Below, in pieces: positions 33,767 to 45,377 of a stretch of DNA of 64,000 nt (positions are counted from its first letter, which is position 1; every line of letters starts with the position of its first letter). A program made the translations under genes and the position numbers. Origin of the DNA: Psilocybe azurescens (lineage: Eukaryota > Basidiomycota > Agaricomycetes > Agaricales > Agrocybaceae); the NCBI GenBank assembly GCA_023853785.1, contig JAJIRX010001026.1, forward strand, positions 124,001 to 188,000, read 5' to 3'. The notes under the pieces were generated by a model. It was not told the DNA's origin, searched no databases, and saw only the letters and a program-made list of their open reading frames with translations.

Positions 33767-34495
33767 ATGTTTCCCTCTTCAACTCTAACTGCCTTCCTCG
33801 TCTCTGCGCTTATCGCTCAGGCCGTTGCATTGCCCCAATTCGGAAACAACAATAACGGCAATACCAACTCAGGCAATGGAGGAAGCAACAGCGGCAATGG
33901 CGTCGGAGGAACGAATAATGGCAATGGCAATGGGGCAGCGTATGGTTATTACTGGCGCCGCGAGCCCGAGCCACAATTTGGAAACGGCAATAACGGAAAT
34001 ACTAACTCTGGCAACGGAGGTAGCAACAGCGGAAACGGCCGCGGTGGTTCCTACAACGGTAACAACAATCGTGGGGGCCTATACTACCGCGAGCCGGTGC
34101 CACAATTCGGGAACGGCAATAACGGGAACACAAACTCCGGAAACGGAGGCAGCAATAGTGGAAACGGCTACGGTGGATCCTACAATGGCAATAACAATGG
34201 AGGCCTGTACTACCGCGAACCGGAGCCGCAGTTCGGCAATGACAATAACGGGAACACAAACTCTGGAAACGGAGGAAGCGGCAGCGGCAATGGGTACGGG
34301 GGTTCCTACAATGGCAACAACAACGCAGGCTTGTACTACCGCGAGCCGGAGCCGCAATTTGGGAACGGGAACAACGGGAACACGAACTCTGGAAACGGAG
34401 GCAGTAACAGCGGAAACGGTTCTGGAGGAACTAACAATGGCAATAACAACGCGGGCTTCTATTACGGCTATTACCGCCGTCACCAGCAGGATTGA
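33767..34495 (+). CDS. Secreted protein with five tandem Asn/Gly repeats
   Basis: The ATG at 33767 follows a probable 5'-UTR intron (33,703-33,760) and opens a 242-aa frame; an upstream in-frame start at 33,665 would bury the signal peptide. Residues 1-22 are a signal peptide (MFPSSTLTAFLVSALIAQAV). The rest is five repeats of about 40-45 residues with the core PQFGNGNNGNTNSGNGGSNS, most ending in GLYYREPEP. The C-terminus is YYGYYRRHQQD. There are no Cys in the mature part. The REPEPQFG junctions recur at a fixed spacing, and two contain or follow Arg-Arg, so proteolytic processing into repeat peptides is possible but not shown. It resembles no family I can name; cell-wall or matrix protein is the plainest guess. 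AATAAA-like signal at about 34,582. Confidence 0.75.
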   Translation: MFPSSTLTAFLVSALIAQAVALPQFGNNNNGNTNSGNGGSNSGNGVGGTNNGNGNGAAYGYYWRREPEPQFGNGNNGNTNSGNGGSNSGNGRGGSYNGNNNRGGLYYREPVPQFGNGNNGNTNSGNGGSNSGNGYGGSYNGNNNGGLYYREPEPQFGNDNNGNTNSGNGGSGSGNGYGGSYNGNNNAGLYYREPEPQFGNGNNGNTNSGNGGSNSGNGSGGTNNGNNNAGFYYGYYRRHQQD

Positions 34496-35583
34496 GTATA
34501 ATTTACTGGGTGGAGGCGAGAAGGAACTACAATTCTCTGTATCTGCAAAAGATGGGTGTATTGATGTTTGTAAATAGTCTCAATAAAGTTGGTTTCTGGA
34601 AATACGAATAATGGTAGAGAACTGACCACTATATGGCGAACTTGAAACGAAGCCATAATTGGCGGATTATATAGCTTCGATCGCTTTGAATGACTATGAT
34701 TATCCGACTGGACGCCGTTTTGGCGACATCTCAATGTTGTCTTCCACCTTTTAGCTTTCTGGCCTAGTTTCGCTTACACTTTTTACCAAGTCCTGTTTAT
34801 GATGCTCAATCTGAACCAGTCAACTTAAATATTGCTCATAGAGATTAGATTAAAATCAAAGCGCTCGCACTTGTTGCACTCTAACTAGCATGCAACAACC
34901 GGCCTACAGCCGCAGCAGCTTGAGGATAGGCCTTTAACCTATGTTTACCCAGTGCAGCGTCAATGCAATAGTTCCCAAGATTTTTGATGCTTCTGTCGCT
35001 GAGTGGGGAGGCTAATTAATAATAATGACTACGGTGATATTTTACACTTTGGCCTATGTTAATGTATACTAGCCCTCAAAGAATATTTTCAGTTGTAACT
35101 GCAAGCCAAGTCAAAAAAATTACATTCAGTTTCGATCAAATCGAACATCCTATACATGGCCTATTTATTTTGTTTTTTCTCAATAACATCTTTGATTCCT
35201 TCGTCCGATTTGTCCCCTGTAATTAACTCGTATCAACAACGGTGTTCATGAACCCCTCTGACGTGGACTCGAAATATTGAAGAGCTCCTACACAGATAGT
35301 AGTTGGATTCAGGTGCTATATACGCGGGTGCATACTTTGCGAGGGTTTAACTAATTGGTGTTACATGGATTATATGATAGGGGATTAGCACCACAATACA
35401 ATAGACGTCAGAGAAGCGGCAGCAGTCGAAATTTGACTGATAGAAACTGAGAGCCGAGAGATACGTAGGGTAGAACGAAAGATATTCAACAGTCAACAAT
35501 CAGCTTATGCTTACGCTTTCTCCGAAGCCCCATCCTCTGCCAGTGCATGACCGCACTCTGCTTGATCATGGACAATATTCCTG
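34496..35583. other. Intergenic, nothing clear
   Basis: 3' flank with a likely polyadenylation signal near 34,582, then AT-rich spacer. No conserved frame. Confidence 0.5.
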
Positions 35584-37850
35584 CTAAACCCCGGGACGTT
35601 TCCTGAACATCAGCCTGACGCTCTTGTCAGGTATAACTTTGACTCGAACCACGCCATCTGCGGCTTCGCCTTCGCGGATTCGGGTGAGAACGTGAAGTCG
35701 TATGTAGTGAGCATGTATCCAAGCATGAGCTTGAGCTCGGCGACTGCGAAGAACCGGCCTGGGCTGCATGGGAGGGAGGGGTGGTTCCGAGTTAGTACTA
35801 TAGCGGAAGGGAGGGAGGAGATAATAACCCACCAAGCAGGCCTCCCATGCCCAAAGGCATTGTACTCCAGCGTTGGTGTCGCCATGAGCGGTTGCTGCGG
35901 CTGGTCTTTTGGACGCCTTCTCCGTTTCTTGTAGGGCGCGAGAACCGGAACCCGTCAAACACGTCTGCAGGTGGATCGTGATAATACGCCTCGTCCCGAT
36001 GGTTCCCCACGCGTTGACGCACAGGTGTGTGCCGGCTGGGAGCGTGGTGCCTTGCGCGTCGGAGAACGTGAACGGCTGGAGGACGCGTCTGCTGAGAAGA
36101 ACTTTTTAAAAATTTGATACATCAGATCTCTAATTGGGTGCATTTAGGTGAAGGGGATAAGCAGAGGAGGCATACCCAGACCGAGCCCATTGTACCGCTG
36201 CGTCTCGCGGAGGAAGCTGTCCGTCTTGAACATCTCACCGATGGCTGCTTTGGACCATTTTCCTTGACCTGTATTCTTTACGACGCATTGGGCTTCGTCT
36301 CGCATGGGTTGGATGTATTCCGGTCGATCGCAGAGCTCGTATAAGGCTTGTGCAAATGCCTGGGTGCAATGATGGTTAGCACAAGACTCGAAGGCCGATG
36401 CTATCTGATATGATAGCTTGACATGCATAAGCTGGAAACATGCACTTACTACAGCCGATGAATAAGTCGACGCAAAGCTGAACACCACAACGCGCTTTGC
36501 CATGTTACGCGGTGTGCGTTCTTCTCCTGATGCTTTGGCAGAGTCGAGGAGCCATGTGATCAGGTCGTTCTACGATGAAAATGAATATGTAACACATGAG
36601 CAATAGATTTCAGCTTTTCAAATTCTCACAGGTTTATCAGGCCACTCGCCACCATGTATTCGATCTTGCTCCAGTCGATATTCGATAATAGGTCTGAGAT
36701 GTTTCTCGATGCCTATCACGACACCATCCACATTCGTGACGAGTCGGCCAAATAGTCTGTCATGATCGAGTTATAAACGCAAATTTGACAGGGATGTAAG
36801 TAGCCTAGAGAAACTCACGGTCTAAGAAATACAGGAAAGAGGTGCAGGAGGCGTCCTTTGACAAGCTCCATGGTGGACTGAACGCACAGCCTGCGAAAAT
36901 CCTTGTTCCTGCCTGATAATCATTCCGTCGTCAGTGACATTGTAAGACAAAAAGGGGATATGACGGCATACATAGGTCGATTCCAAGAAACGCTCTCGTC
37001 GTTATCCTTGAAATCACCTCCACAAGACCCTCAAAAACAGGGACGCTCGTCCATTCTGTGAATATGGTATGAGCAGCTGTTATAGGAGCAAAGACGATGC
37101 TAAGCATACCGTCGGCTTTACACGGAATCATGTCGTTCAAGGCCAATATCATCTCGTTATGGATATCGTTAAATTGATTTGCAAGGTTCCTGGTGAGAGG
37201 ACCACGGACGATGTTGATGTGGTATGGGTTGTCGGAGATTGCCATGCCGAGCGTGTGGTCCCACTGGTAGAACTAGACATCATAGCGGTCAAAATTATGA
37301 TCAAAATGAGACTTGAGAAACGAAAAGACAGTATGGAAACGCTGCAGACGTACAACTGGGTTGCTGCGCACGCCCGAGAGCTGATTCTCGCTTGCTTTGC
37401 GTATATCCTCCACTCGCTGATGTCCGTTTGCAACGACGAGCCATTCATCTAGCATGGGAAGTTTCCATACGCTTCCAGGATACTGGGTTAGTTGAGAGCC
37501 ATAGCGTATAGCAGTGTAATTAATTAGTGATAAGGTCTGTGGCAGCTGATTTCGGATTGTACCTTACGATAGCCCTCCTCGACGATGTCTCTTCCGGATA
37601 GAAGAAACTTTATAGCAGAGAACAACGAGAGAAATGGGGTCGAATAGCCGATGGTTGGGATGTGATCAAGCTGTTTGGTTTAGATGGAGTCAGTATAGCA
37701 TCATTTGAAGGGTGTTTCAACAGTTAAACATACCCTTCTATCCCGAAATAAAATTCGAGAACAGGCGAACATCCCAATGATGAGGCAGACGTCTGAGATG
37801 TTGAGCGAGAACATGTCGAAAACTGGAGGTATACTGTGGCTCGAGTTCAT
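35584..37850 (-). CDS. Cytochrome P450 monooxygenase
   Basis: About eleven exons and roughly 530 aa, start ATG at 37850-37848 (MNSSHSIPPVFDMFSLNISD) with an N-terminal hydrophobic anchor. In order: LDHIPTIGYSTPFLSLFSAI, SDNPYHINIVRGPLTRNLA, IDLCRNKDFRRLCVQSTMEL, an I-helix SFASTYSSAV (36.48 kb), the K-helix ExxR in FLRETQRYNGLGL, and the heme loop FGHGRPACPGRFFAVAE (35.84/35.76 kb, split by an intron after the Cys codon's first two bases). This is a microsomal class II P450 of the kind used in fungal terpenoid and secondary metabolism. The last two exons contain three frame breaks: C run 36005-36008, near 35,885, and the T run 35638-35640. Each looks like one missing base between conserved segments. 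Substrate unknown. Confidence 0.85.
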
Positions 37851-40553
37851 ATTGCATCGTACGATTTGAAAACTGGATTATATATCCTATTCTCTGGCCG
37901 TATGTCGGCGTTTTCATGCCCTAACGTAAACCAGCGCAGGGTTGAATGTATAGCTAGAACGAATTCACCGGTGGCTCCTGCATGTCACTTTTACAGTGAT
38001 CCAGGAGTCAGCTGACGATAAAGCGGTAACCCTTTGAGCTTGTAGCTTTTAGGAAAGTTCAGATGAAGTACCTACCTCAGGACCGCAATCTTGTGCCACC
38101 AGTGACCCACGACCCCTGAGCTACGTATGGAGATCTTTTTGTAGGTGAATTGAGTATGTAAGTAAGAAGCATTAGTTCGATGGTGAGATATCCGCCCTGA
38201 CCGGTTGCCGATTGGGATGATAAAAGAACTGGTTATTGTTATCCCAGCGTTCAGGGTTTCACGTTCTAGTTCTCGGCGTACACTTCAAAGTTCATGATCA
38301 CCGGCAAATGACCGAGTTCGTTTGAGTTCCCATGATATAAACCTCATATCGATAATGGGCGCTTAGAGATAAGAGTAAAATTGCTGCAACACCGCCAGAG
38401 AGAATGAAGGGCAAATAGAAGATGGATCCGGGGTATGTTGTTTTGGTTGGTTTGCCCGTCGTGTGATAGGCATCCTGATATGGTACAAATTCACATCACG
38501 TGTTTGACTGCACACTCAGGCGCACGCACTGTGCTGTCTAAGCCCGCGTGGGATTCCTTTTTAAAATGGGTGACACCACTCTCCATTTCATGATCAAGTC
38601 GCAAACCGATCATACTTATTTCCGACATATTTTCGTAAATGGGGAGGTCTCTTTTCTTTAGCCGTTAATCATAATGTGGGCCTGGTGCCCACTACCCAGT
38701 CATACCACAGCCCCTTTCCATATTATCTTATCTTCCACATTTAGGTACACGTGACCGCGATCCCCAACCATTCCTTCGACACCGACTTCTCTCTTACCTT
38801 ATGCACCGTACACACCTGTAACCCAGTCAGTCGTTCTATCGATATATCGTGGTTCTGTCATTCTCCGTGTGACTCTCAGTGAGTCTGGTGACACCAGGCT
38901 TTCAATTAAATCCCGTTAGAGTTTTAGATATTTTGAGTGGTGGGGAGAATACCGTAGTAGCAATCAAGCGGCCTGCTGCTACTGAGGTAACGGAGTCGAA
39001 TTTAACCATTCTTGGCATCACTTCCACGTTAATTCGGTGGCACAACAACATAAAAGTCGCAAAAATACATGACAGGCCGGTCACCTAGCATTCTCGAAGT
39101 CAATCAGCTACTACATCTTCCACATTCGGCTGGAAAGGCCTGTATAAAATTCGTATAAACGGCCTACTGAATTCACTTCATTAATCTTCATCTCCTCTGT
39201 CCTGCTCGCGCTCAGACTACATTACCAGTATACAGTCAAAATACTTTACACTTCTCTGGATCCACGATCCATGATCCATCCTATCATCCAGGACTTAGGG
39301 TCCAAAGGACATCTACATCTATCAGTCGAACCATTTACTTCATTCCGACAACATGATGTCGGCCTTGTACATCGTTGATGCACTTCTCGAGACATATATA
39401 CCGGGTTTATTCGTGGGAATTGTGCGACAAGATACATGGTGACAGTCTCCATGCTTGTCTATGAGATGTGTGCGAGGGAACTGGGCAAGGAATCGCAGAA
39501 GGCTTGACCAATAAACTTCAAGACGGTTGCAGCGTACACAAATTGTCCAGAAGCGTCTCTTACCAGAAGGTTGACAACGCCAGTTGACGGTTACAGGCGT
39601 TTAACATCACCAATGAATCAGATTTCAATTATACGAGACATTGGTAGCGAGGAGATTGGTCGAGGACAAAGGGTGACCAATAAGGATCCTGGAGGCGACC
39701 TCGAGCCTACCCCGAAAGCCACTGAAGGCCATGCTGTAGTGTAAGGCTTGATATGAACCCCTCCTGCATCGCACCTGCACTGGATGAATGATAAGCGCGG
39801 AAATATTAAAGACATCATGATGTTTACACTGACCGGTAAGTACTGCGAAATCGAAATATTGTTATACTGTGCGGGCTAAATGGGTCAGAATGCGACTCAG
39901 TATCAAGGTCTTCAGCAATACTAACTTAGTGGTGTTAACTACAGGAGAATACTTACGCCAAATTTAAATGGGCTGAACCATACTATTAGAACTAAATTGA
40001 ATGAATCCGTGGAACCATCTTTCTCAGTAATAGGCCATTTTGCGCTCATTCTCTCAAAGAGCTAAATGATATGCGTAAGGAGAACGAGAGAAAGTGAAGC
40101 TGAAGGATGTACATGTGGTCATCTGCGGTTAAAGGAGAAACCCTGTCTCGGTTCTACAGATTGGCAACGGATAGTCGATCAAGCATGTTTAGCGTCCTCG
40201 GGTAAATAATCCTAAGAATTCAGGAAATGCCAATAGTTAAAAATTTGCTGAGAAGAGAAGGTATGACGTATGAATGGAATAAATGGAACTTATACCTCCG
40301 AGTGATTGGTAGTAGAAAGTGGATCTCAGTCGAATGTTGACGTTCAACGCTGAGTGGGAATGGTTAACTGTCGTTTCGGTGGCTCGGTGGTTGTGATCCG
40401 CTCTATGTCCCCGAATGGCTGAATCTTCGGCCCCTAGGCACGGTAGCCTTGTCGACCAGGGAGTCTATTAATGGATTTTGGACATAGATATGTATATATA
40501 CTCATAACGCTTTGACGTTCAAATTTGAAGCCTTTCTCACCTGCCACCGTATC
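37851..40553. other. Intergenic, nothing clear
   Basis: About 2.7 kb without a convincing gene. Frames near 38,900-39,090, 39,250-39,450 and 39,620-39,820 are short and without motifs. Confidence 0.5.
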
Positions 40554-41025
40554 ATGCCCCTCAATTGAGCATCCCCTTAGTTTATAAAATATTCTTCCTC
40601 TACATCGAGCCTATATCGGCACTTGCTGGGGCGTACTACGCCGCATTCAGACAGGAAGACTACCTCAAGGACCTCTCCTTCAGACACGAGCATCCAACCG
40701 ATGTACTTCCCGCACAAACGAGCATGGCACTCCTTCAGCTTGCTAATCTATACCTTCTCTTTGCCTTGAACGAACACTTCGTTTTGTCATCAACGACATC
40801 CATTGTGACGTGGCGAAAGCTTCTGATGGGCTTGCTCGTAGCCGATTTCGGGCATTTGGTCACGATGGCGCCTGCGGGGAGCGATGTCTTTTGGAAATTC
40901 TGGGAATGGAATGCGATGATGTGGGGAGTGTTGGATTCGTCTATGCTGGTGCAAGTATGAGGATGTGCTTCTTGACCGGTGTTGGACTGAGGACGACCAA
41001 CGGCCAAGAGAGGAAAGATCGATAG
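40554..41025 (+). CDS. DUF7704-type small membrane protein
   Basis: The main frame reads IPLVYKIFFLYIEPISALAG, later TSMALLQLANLYLLFALNEH and WRKLLMGLLVADFGHLVTM, then, after a shift, GFVYAGASMRMCFLTGVGL: four hydrophobic helices in the pattern of fungal DUF7704 proteins of unknown function. Two one-base losses are needed: one in the C run 40557-40560, which links ATG 40554 to the main frame, and one in the G run 40923-40926, which links WNAMMWG to SVGFVYAGA. With both, the protein is about 156 aa, the usual length. No intron needed. Confidence 0.7.
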
Positions 41026-41678
41026 ACTCTTGACACAGAGTGCGTTTGCTCAATTCCCTATCTTGGCACATTGATTTATCATACTATTAAGCAGGAAGGA
41101 CCTACGTACTCAAATGACTATCACGAGATTTGTAATGCTTCATGCATCTTTATGTGTCACAATCGACTGTAAACTCCCCATTGTGAAGCGTTCTTGGTTT
41201 GCAACAGTGGCACGACATCTGTTCACATGGCTGCGCAGTGCGGATGTTCTGACTATTAATAGAATGCTTCTCCAACGCCCAGATGGTTTGATCCGAATGC
41301 CGATTGATCTTCGCTAGCCTTTGCTGCACTGGCATTGCATTCCCTTGAGGCTTGAGTCCTTTGCGTATCTTATAGAGCCTTGAAGTGCTGTACGCCGACT
41401 GTGTTGTTAAGTTTATATGCTGCGTACACTCAATGTGTTGCGCGATAAGACCCTCTCATTAGTTTGTCGTTTGATGGCGCTTTGTGATGTGGCCTTTTCG
41501 GATAAATCGACCAGTTCGTTGAACAATGAAAAAAACACGGTGGCATCCTGGTGTGGTGGCCTATTTATTCGAGCCTCACGCGTGGCACATCAATCTCAAC
41601 ATCTATTTAAGCTGGACGCGTCGTTGGAGGCTTCCGTTTATGTTCTTCCCAAGTTCCACCACACCGCGTTCTGTAAAC
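41026..41678. other. Intergenic, nothing clear
   Basis: Short frames only. The frame of the next gene is open upstream to 41,526, but that part (MKKTRWHPGVVAYLF) is less convincing as protein. Confidence 0.5.
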
Positions 41679-43249
41679 ATGCCGATCGTTGACTCCAAGG
41701 ATATCCCAACCCTCCTCATTTCTAACGTTGAACCTGATCCTTCGGTTATCCCAATTATACTTTCCACAATCAAAAATATCGACAGCGATCTTTCCAAACC
41801 GCATCGCACACTAAAATATAGGAGCCAAGCAAGAAGAGAAGAAATTCGTAAAGAGAAGAAGACGCTGACGGAGATCCGAAGCAGGTACACGTCCGTCCTG
41901 TCTGCGGTCAGAAAGCTATCGGATGCCCTATGGGCGAGGATCTTTGGCTATAATGCGGAGGACAAGAGGGAGCTTGCGACGTATATGCTTGTGTGCTACA
42001 ATTGGAACATCGTCGCCGGATATTTTGCGCATCATTGGAACAATATCGACGTCAAGCTTTACTACGATGAGCCAAGAGGGAGCATTCAAATCAAAGATGC
42101 TGCCCTTATTGCACGACACTTCGAACGTGCACGGCCACTTCCAATAGACGTTACTGTCGACTATGGCTTCAATGGAGGTCATTTCTACAAATCCAACCGC
42201 GTTCTCAAGGAGCTTCCCAACAAGAATCAATGGAGGTCCCTGCGAACTGGACCCTCGGTTATGATCATTCTTGTGAGGCGACACTCTAGAGAAGAGTTTC
42301 CGAGACTGGAGGAAATCAAACTTCGTTCCAAGAAGGGCGTAGAGGAGATGAGAATCTGCGGGCTTTCTCTAAGGGGTTTATCTTTCCTGACGCGTCTTAC
42401 GATCGAAGTGGAGGACAGAATCCACAAAGGCTTCGAAGGCGGAATAAACGTTCCGTGGCACCAACTCACTCATTTGAAACTGGACGGCACTTACTCTGAA
42501 GCATCTGACTATCTGGACATCCTCGCCGCCTCGTTATTCGTCGAAGTATGCAACTTGAAGCTATCCAGATCTCCTCACCCTTCTCGTCGCCTTCCTGTGC
42601 GCAAGGGGTCGCGCTTGTCGATGCCCAAACTACGAGAACTCACTATGAATGGAGAGGAGTGCCCTGTACCATTCCTATGTCTTTCCTTACTGCTCCGCGA
42701 CTGGAGACTCTCAGCGTCGGATGGAAGGAGAAGAGCGCCCCTGGAAGTAAACCAGGCCAAGGAATTGCAGACTTTATACTGGCCTCAGAATGCAAACTCC
42801 GCACCTTCAAATTAACTGCGCGCGATATCTTCTTCGGCGATTTAGGTCGCGCGTTGCGAGCGATGGACTCTGTCGAAGACATCACGCTTCGTATCTCAAA
42901 CTCGCGTTCCATACCCATCATCGACAGACTCCTTCACGAAGACGGCCAGGCCCAGGACGCGATGGACAGTTATGCTACTAGACCCTTCCTTCCGTCGTTG
43001 AGCTCCATCGCTATCCATTCTGTACAGTTCGCCTTGCCTCTGAGCTGGTTCGTGATGTATGCTCAGCCAAAGAGGCTGGTGTTGGAGGACCCCGTAAGGG
43101 AACCACACTATGAAGAACTTGACTGTGTCAGCTGTATTTATGAGGACGAATCCCTCCTTGTTATCTCTGCGCATAAGGATGTGTCCAAGGGGATACTTTC
43201 AAATTACATCAACGCGGACGATCCAAATGTCGATATTTCGTACAACTGA
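41679..43249 (+). CDS. F-box-like protein of mushroom type
   Basis: Start taken at ATG 41679 (MPIVDSKDIPTLLISNVEPD). A coiled Lys/Arg/Glu-rich stretch precedes AVRKLSDALWARIFGYNAED and LVCYNWNIVAGYFAHHWNNI, the degenerate F-box of large Agaricomycete families (usually LPxEL..IF..C..W). The C-terminal half has spaced Leu-rich segments (LTHLKLDG, PRLETLSVGW, LRTFKLTA, LPSLSSIAI) typical of their beta-strand repeats. These would recruit substrates to SCF ubiquitin ligases. The frame shifts by one base near 42,669-42,677, between CPVPF and MSFLTAPRL; restored, the protein is about 523 aa. No introns. Confidence 0.65.
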
Positions 43250-43621
43250 ACCTACGGTCGTCCTTCGTGCATCAGTAGTAAGATTTTTCCAGTAGGCTGG
43301 GGCCGGCATTGTTTACGTCTTTTGTTCTTTTGTTTTTATCTTTGTATTTCAACAACTTAGGTAGCTACTTATGAGTAGCTAGGACCTGTATGTCAATCAT
43401 AATCGTCCAGAACAGTTACATAGAGGTCGACAGCGATGGCAGTGTTGATAAACGCAAAGCGTTTAATCTCCCGTTGAAGTTCTACGGCTGGAAACGCTTG
43501 GAAATGAGACTCTGGTCCCTATTCATGGACTTATACAGTGAAAGAGACACATTTTATGTTTCCTCCTGCTGCAAAAAACTATACGACCGCCACAGAGTAT
43601 AATCCCAGTCTTTCCTAAGTC
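43250..43621. other. Intergenic; small ORF
   Basis: A 70-codon + frame at 43,390-43,602 (MSIIIVQNSYIEVDSDGSVD) is of unknown status; it could be an upstream part of the following broken gene. Confidence 0.3.
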
Positions 43622-45080
43622 ATGACTCAAATCATTGTCAACCACATCTTTCAGCAACTACTGCCAACCTTACCCTTCGAGCTCTTGGACACTATTCTAA
43701 CCGATGCCGTCAACAGCCTAGGTCCTACCTCGCCGACTCTGCGTTTACTCCAACCGAACCCGCTTTTCGGCTATTACGACCAGCAGAGAGCATGGGCGTA
43801 AAAGAGCGTCCCAACGGCTGACCTCTCTCGGCGCAAATTATAGGGGACGGGAAGAATATTTTCGACGAGTTGCTGGGAATCGCAGACTTCGCGACCTCGT
43901 TCAGCATGAAGACGGTTCTCGATGGCGCACCGCTGTCGTACAATCTTAATAATATCTTCTGAATTCTGGTCGAGCTTGAAATGTCGCGCTCCTCTCTCTG
44001 AGACTGGATTTCGCCGAAACTGCATGCGGACGCAGGATCATGCTGCCGAATGGAAGAACTTTTCTGTTCGCCTGCAACGAGCCCTCACTGATCTTTGGCA
44101 CGATATCGAGTTGGACAGGCTAATGTTTGGGCTCATCAAAGGCATACCTTGCACAATTTTACGATGCTCAAAGGTCAAGGGAGCATGTGTCCGTCAGCTC
44201 AGATCCTTATTTCGAGGACGACTACAAAGGATGTTGATAATGCTTTTGTTGGAACGTGCAAAGACGTCTTTCTTGATTCGCTGCTCTATATGTGGATAGC
44301 TATGTCTTTTTAATGACCTCACTCGTCTGTGCTGCGGTGGTCACCGGCCGCTGTTATCACCCACAAAACTGTTTTCGTACCTCACAACACTCACCATTAT
44401 CAGTGTCAGCAACCCAAGGGCCAACCTGCATCGACACGGTGCACAATCTTCTCGTTGAGGTCCCTCTCTGCAAGTCCTGAACCTCGTGTTTAGTGTCTAC
44501 GGTAAGCAGTTGGAGCCATGCCCATTTTTGCCGGACATTGCATTGCTCATGTTACCTCTAATCATAAGAATACAACATGGGAGCTTGCTGGAGACAACTG
44601 TCATACACGAACAGCCGGAAACTCGAGAATATCGTCATTCGAGAAAAATATCCTCTCCACTATGTCAATTATTACAGCCCTGCTCTGCACCAACGTCCCT
44701 CCAAATCTCGAGACCATTTCGCTGTCCATATCGCACCCGCTCCACTGCAAAATCAAATCATACGATTCATACGAAGTCAACGCATGCATCTTCCGCGAGC
44801 AGAACTTTGAGCACTTTGCAGCTCACCCCGCCGTGTCCTATTTGACAGCCTCCAGAAGCTCCGGATCGGATTCAACTTCAATACGATCGCGGCAGGGTTT
44901 GAGCTGAGTAGCGATGGGGATGAGGAGAGGGTTCAAGTGTTTGGAAAGGAGTACTTATATTTTATCGTTACCCAGATGCTGTTGAAGAACACGAAGGAAG
45001 TGTTTGAGGTGTGGATGGATATAAATAATGTTCTTATGTATCAGATGGAAGGGTGGGTTGACGGCGACGATGAGGAGTGA
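43622..45080 (+). pseudogene. Broken F-box/LRR-like gene
   Basis: Coding-like pieces occur in several frames. MTQIIVNHIFQQLLPTLPFE (43,622 onward) has an F-box-like LPFELLDTIL; a donor/acceptor pair (GTAAAAG..TTATAG, about 43,799-43,843) follows. Next are NIFDELLGIADFATSFSMKT (43,860) and SIITALLCTNVPPNLETISL (44,665). Last is LFDSLQKLRIGFNFNTIAAG, which runs to a TGA at 45,078-45,080. The final join needs one extra base near 44,837, as in other genes of this window, but the middle (43,960-44,480) cannot be put in one frame. Either a decayed paralogue of the gene at 41,679 or a gene with several errors. Confidence 0.45.
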
Positions 45081-45377
45081 ATTTTGCGCGATGGTTCTGA
45101 GTGAAATCAGGGCACGACCGAAAGATCACTGGACTCATAAACGTGAATGGTATCTATTCCAACATTCTAGCTGGACGATACTCAAAGTGAACATGGTACT
45201 CTTATTAGGGAGAGACAAAAGTCCGCCAAGATCGGCGTCATTTCCATTTATAAATATGCACAGCCACATAATTACAAAGTCCGACCGATCTTATCGAAAT
45301 TTTTGTTTGGGACAAGTCATCGATTGGTCTTATTCACTTTTCTTTATCTTACATTTCATTCCATTACTACCACGACG

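Noticed and set aside
33838..34490. CRISPR-like regular repeats
   Set aside because: The repeats are in-frame codon repeats of a secreted protein in a eukaryote, with no spacer-repeat structure.
35692..36344. Plus-strand frames opposite the P450
   Set aside because: They overlap conserved P450 exons on the other strand and have no independent homology.
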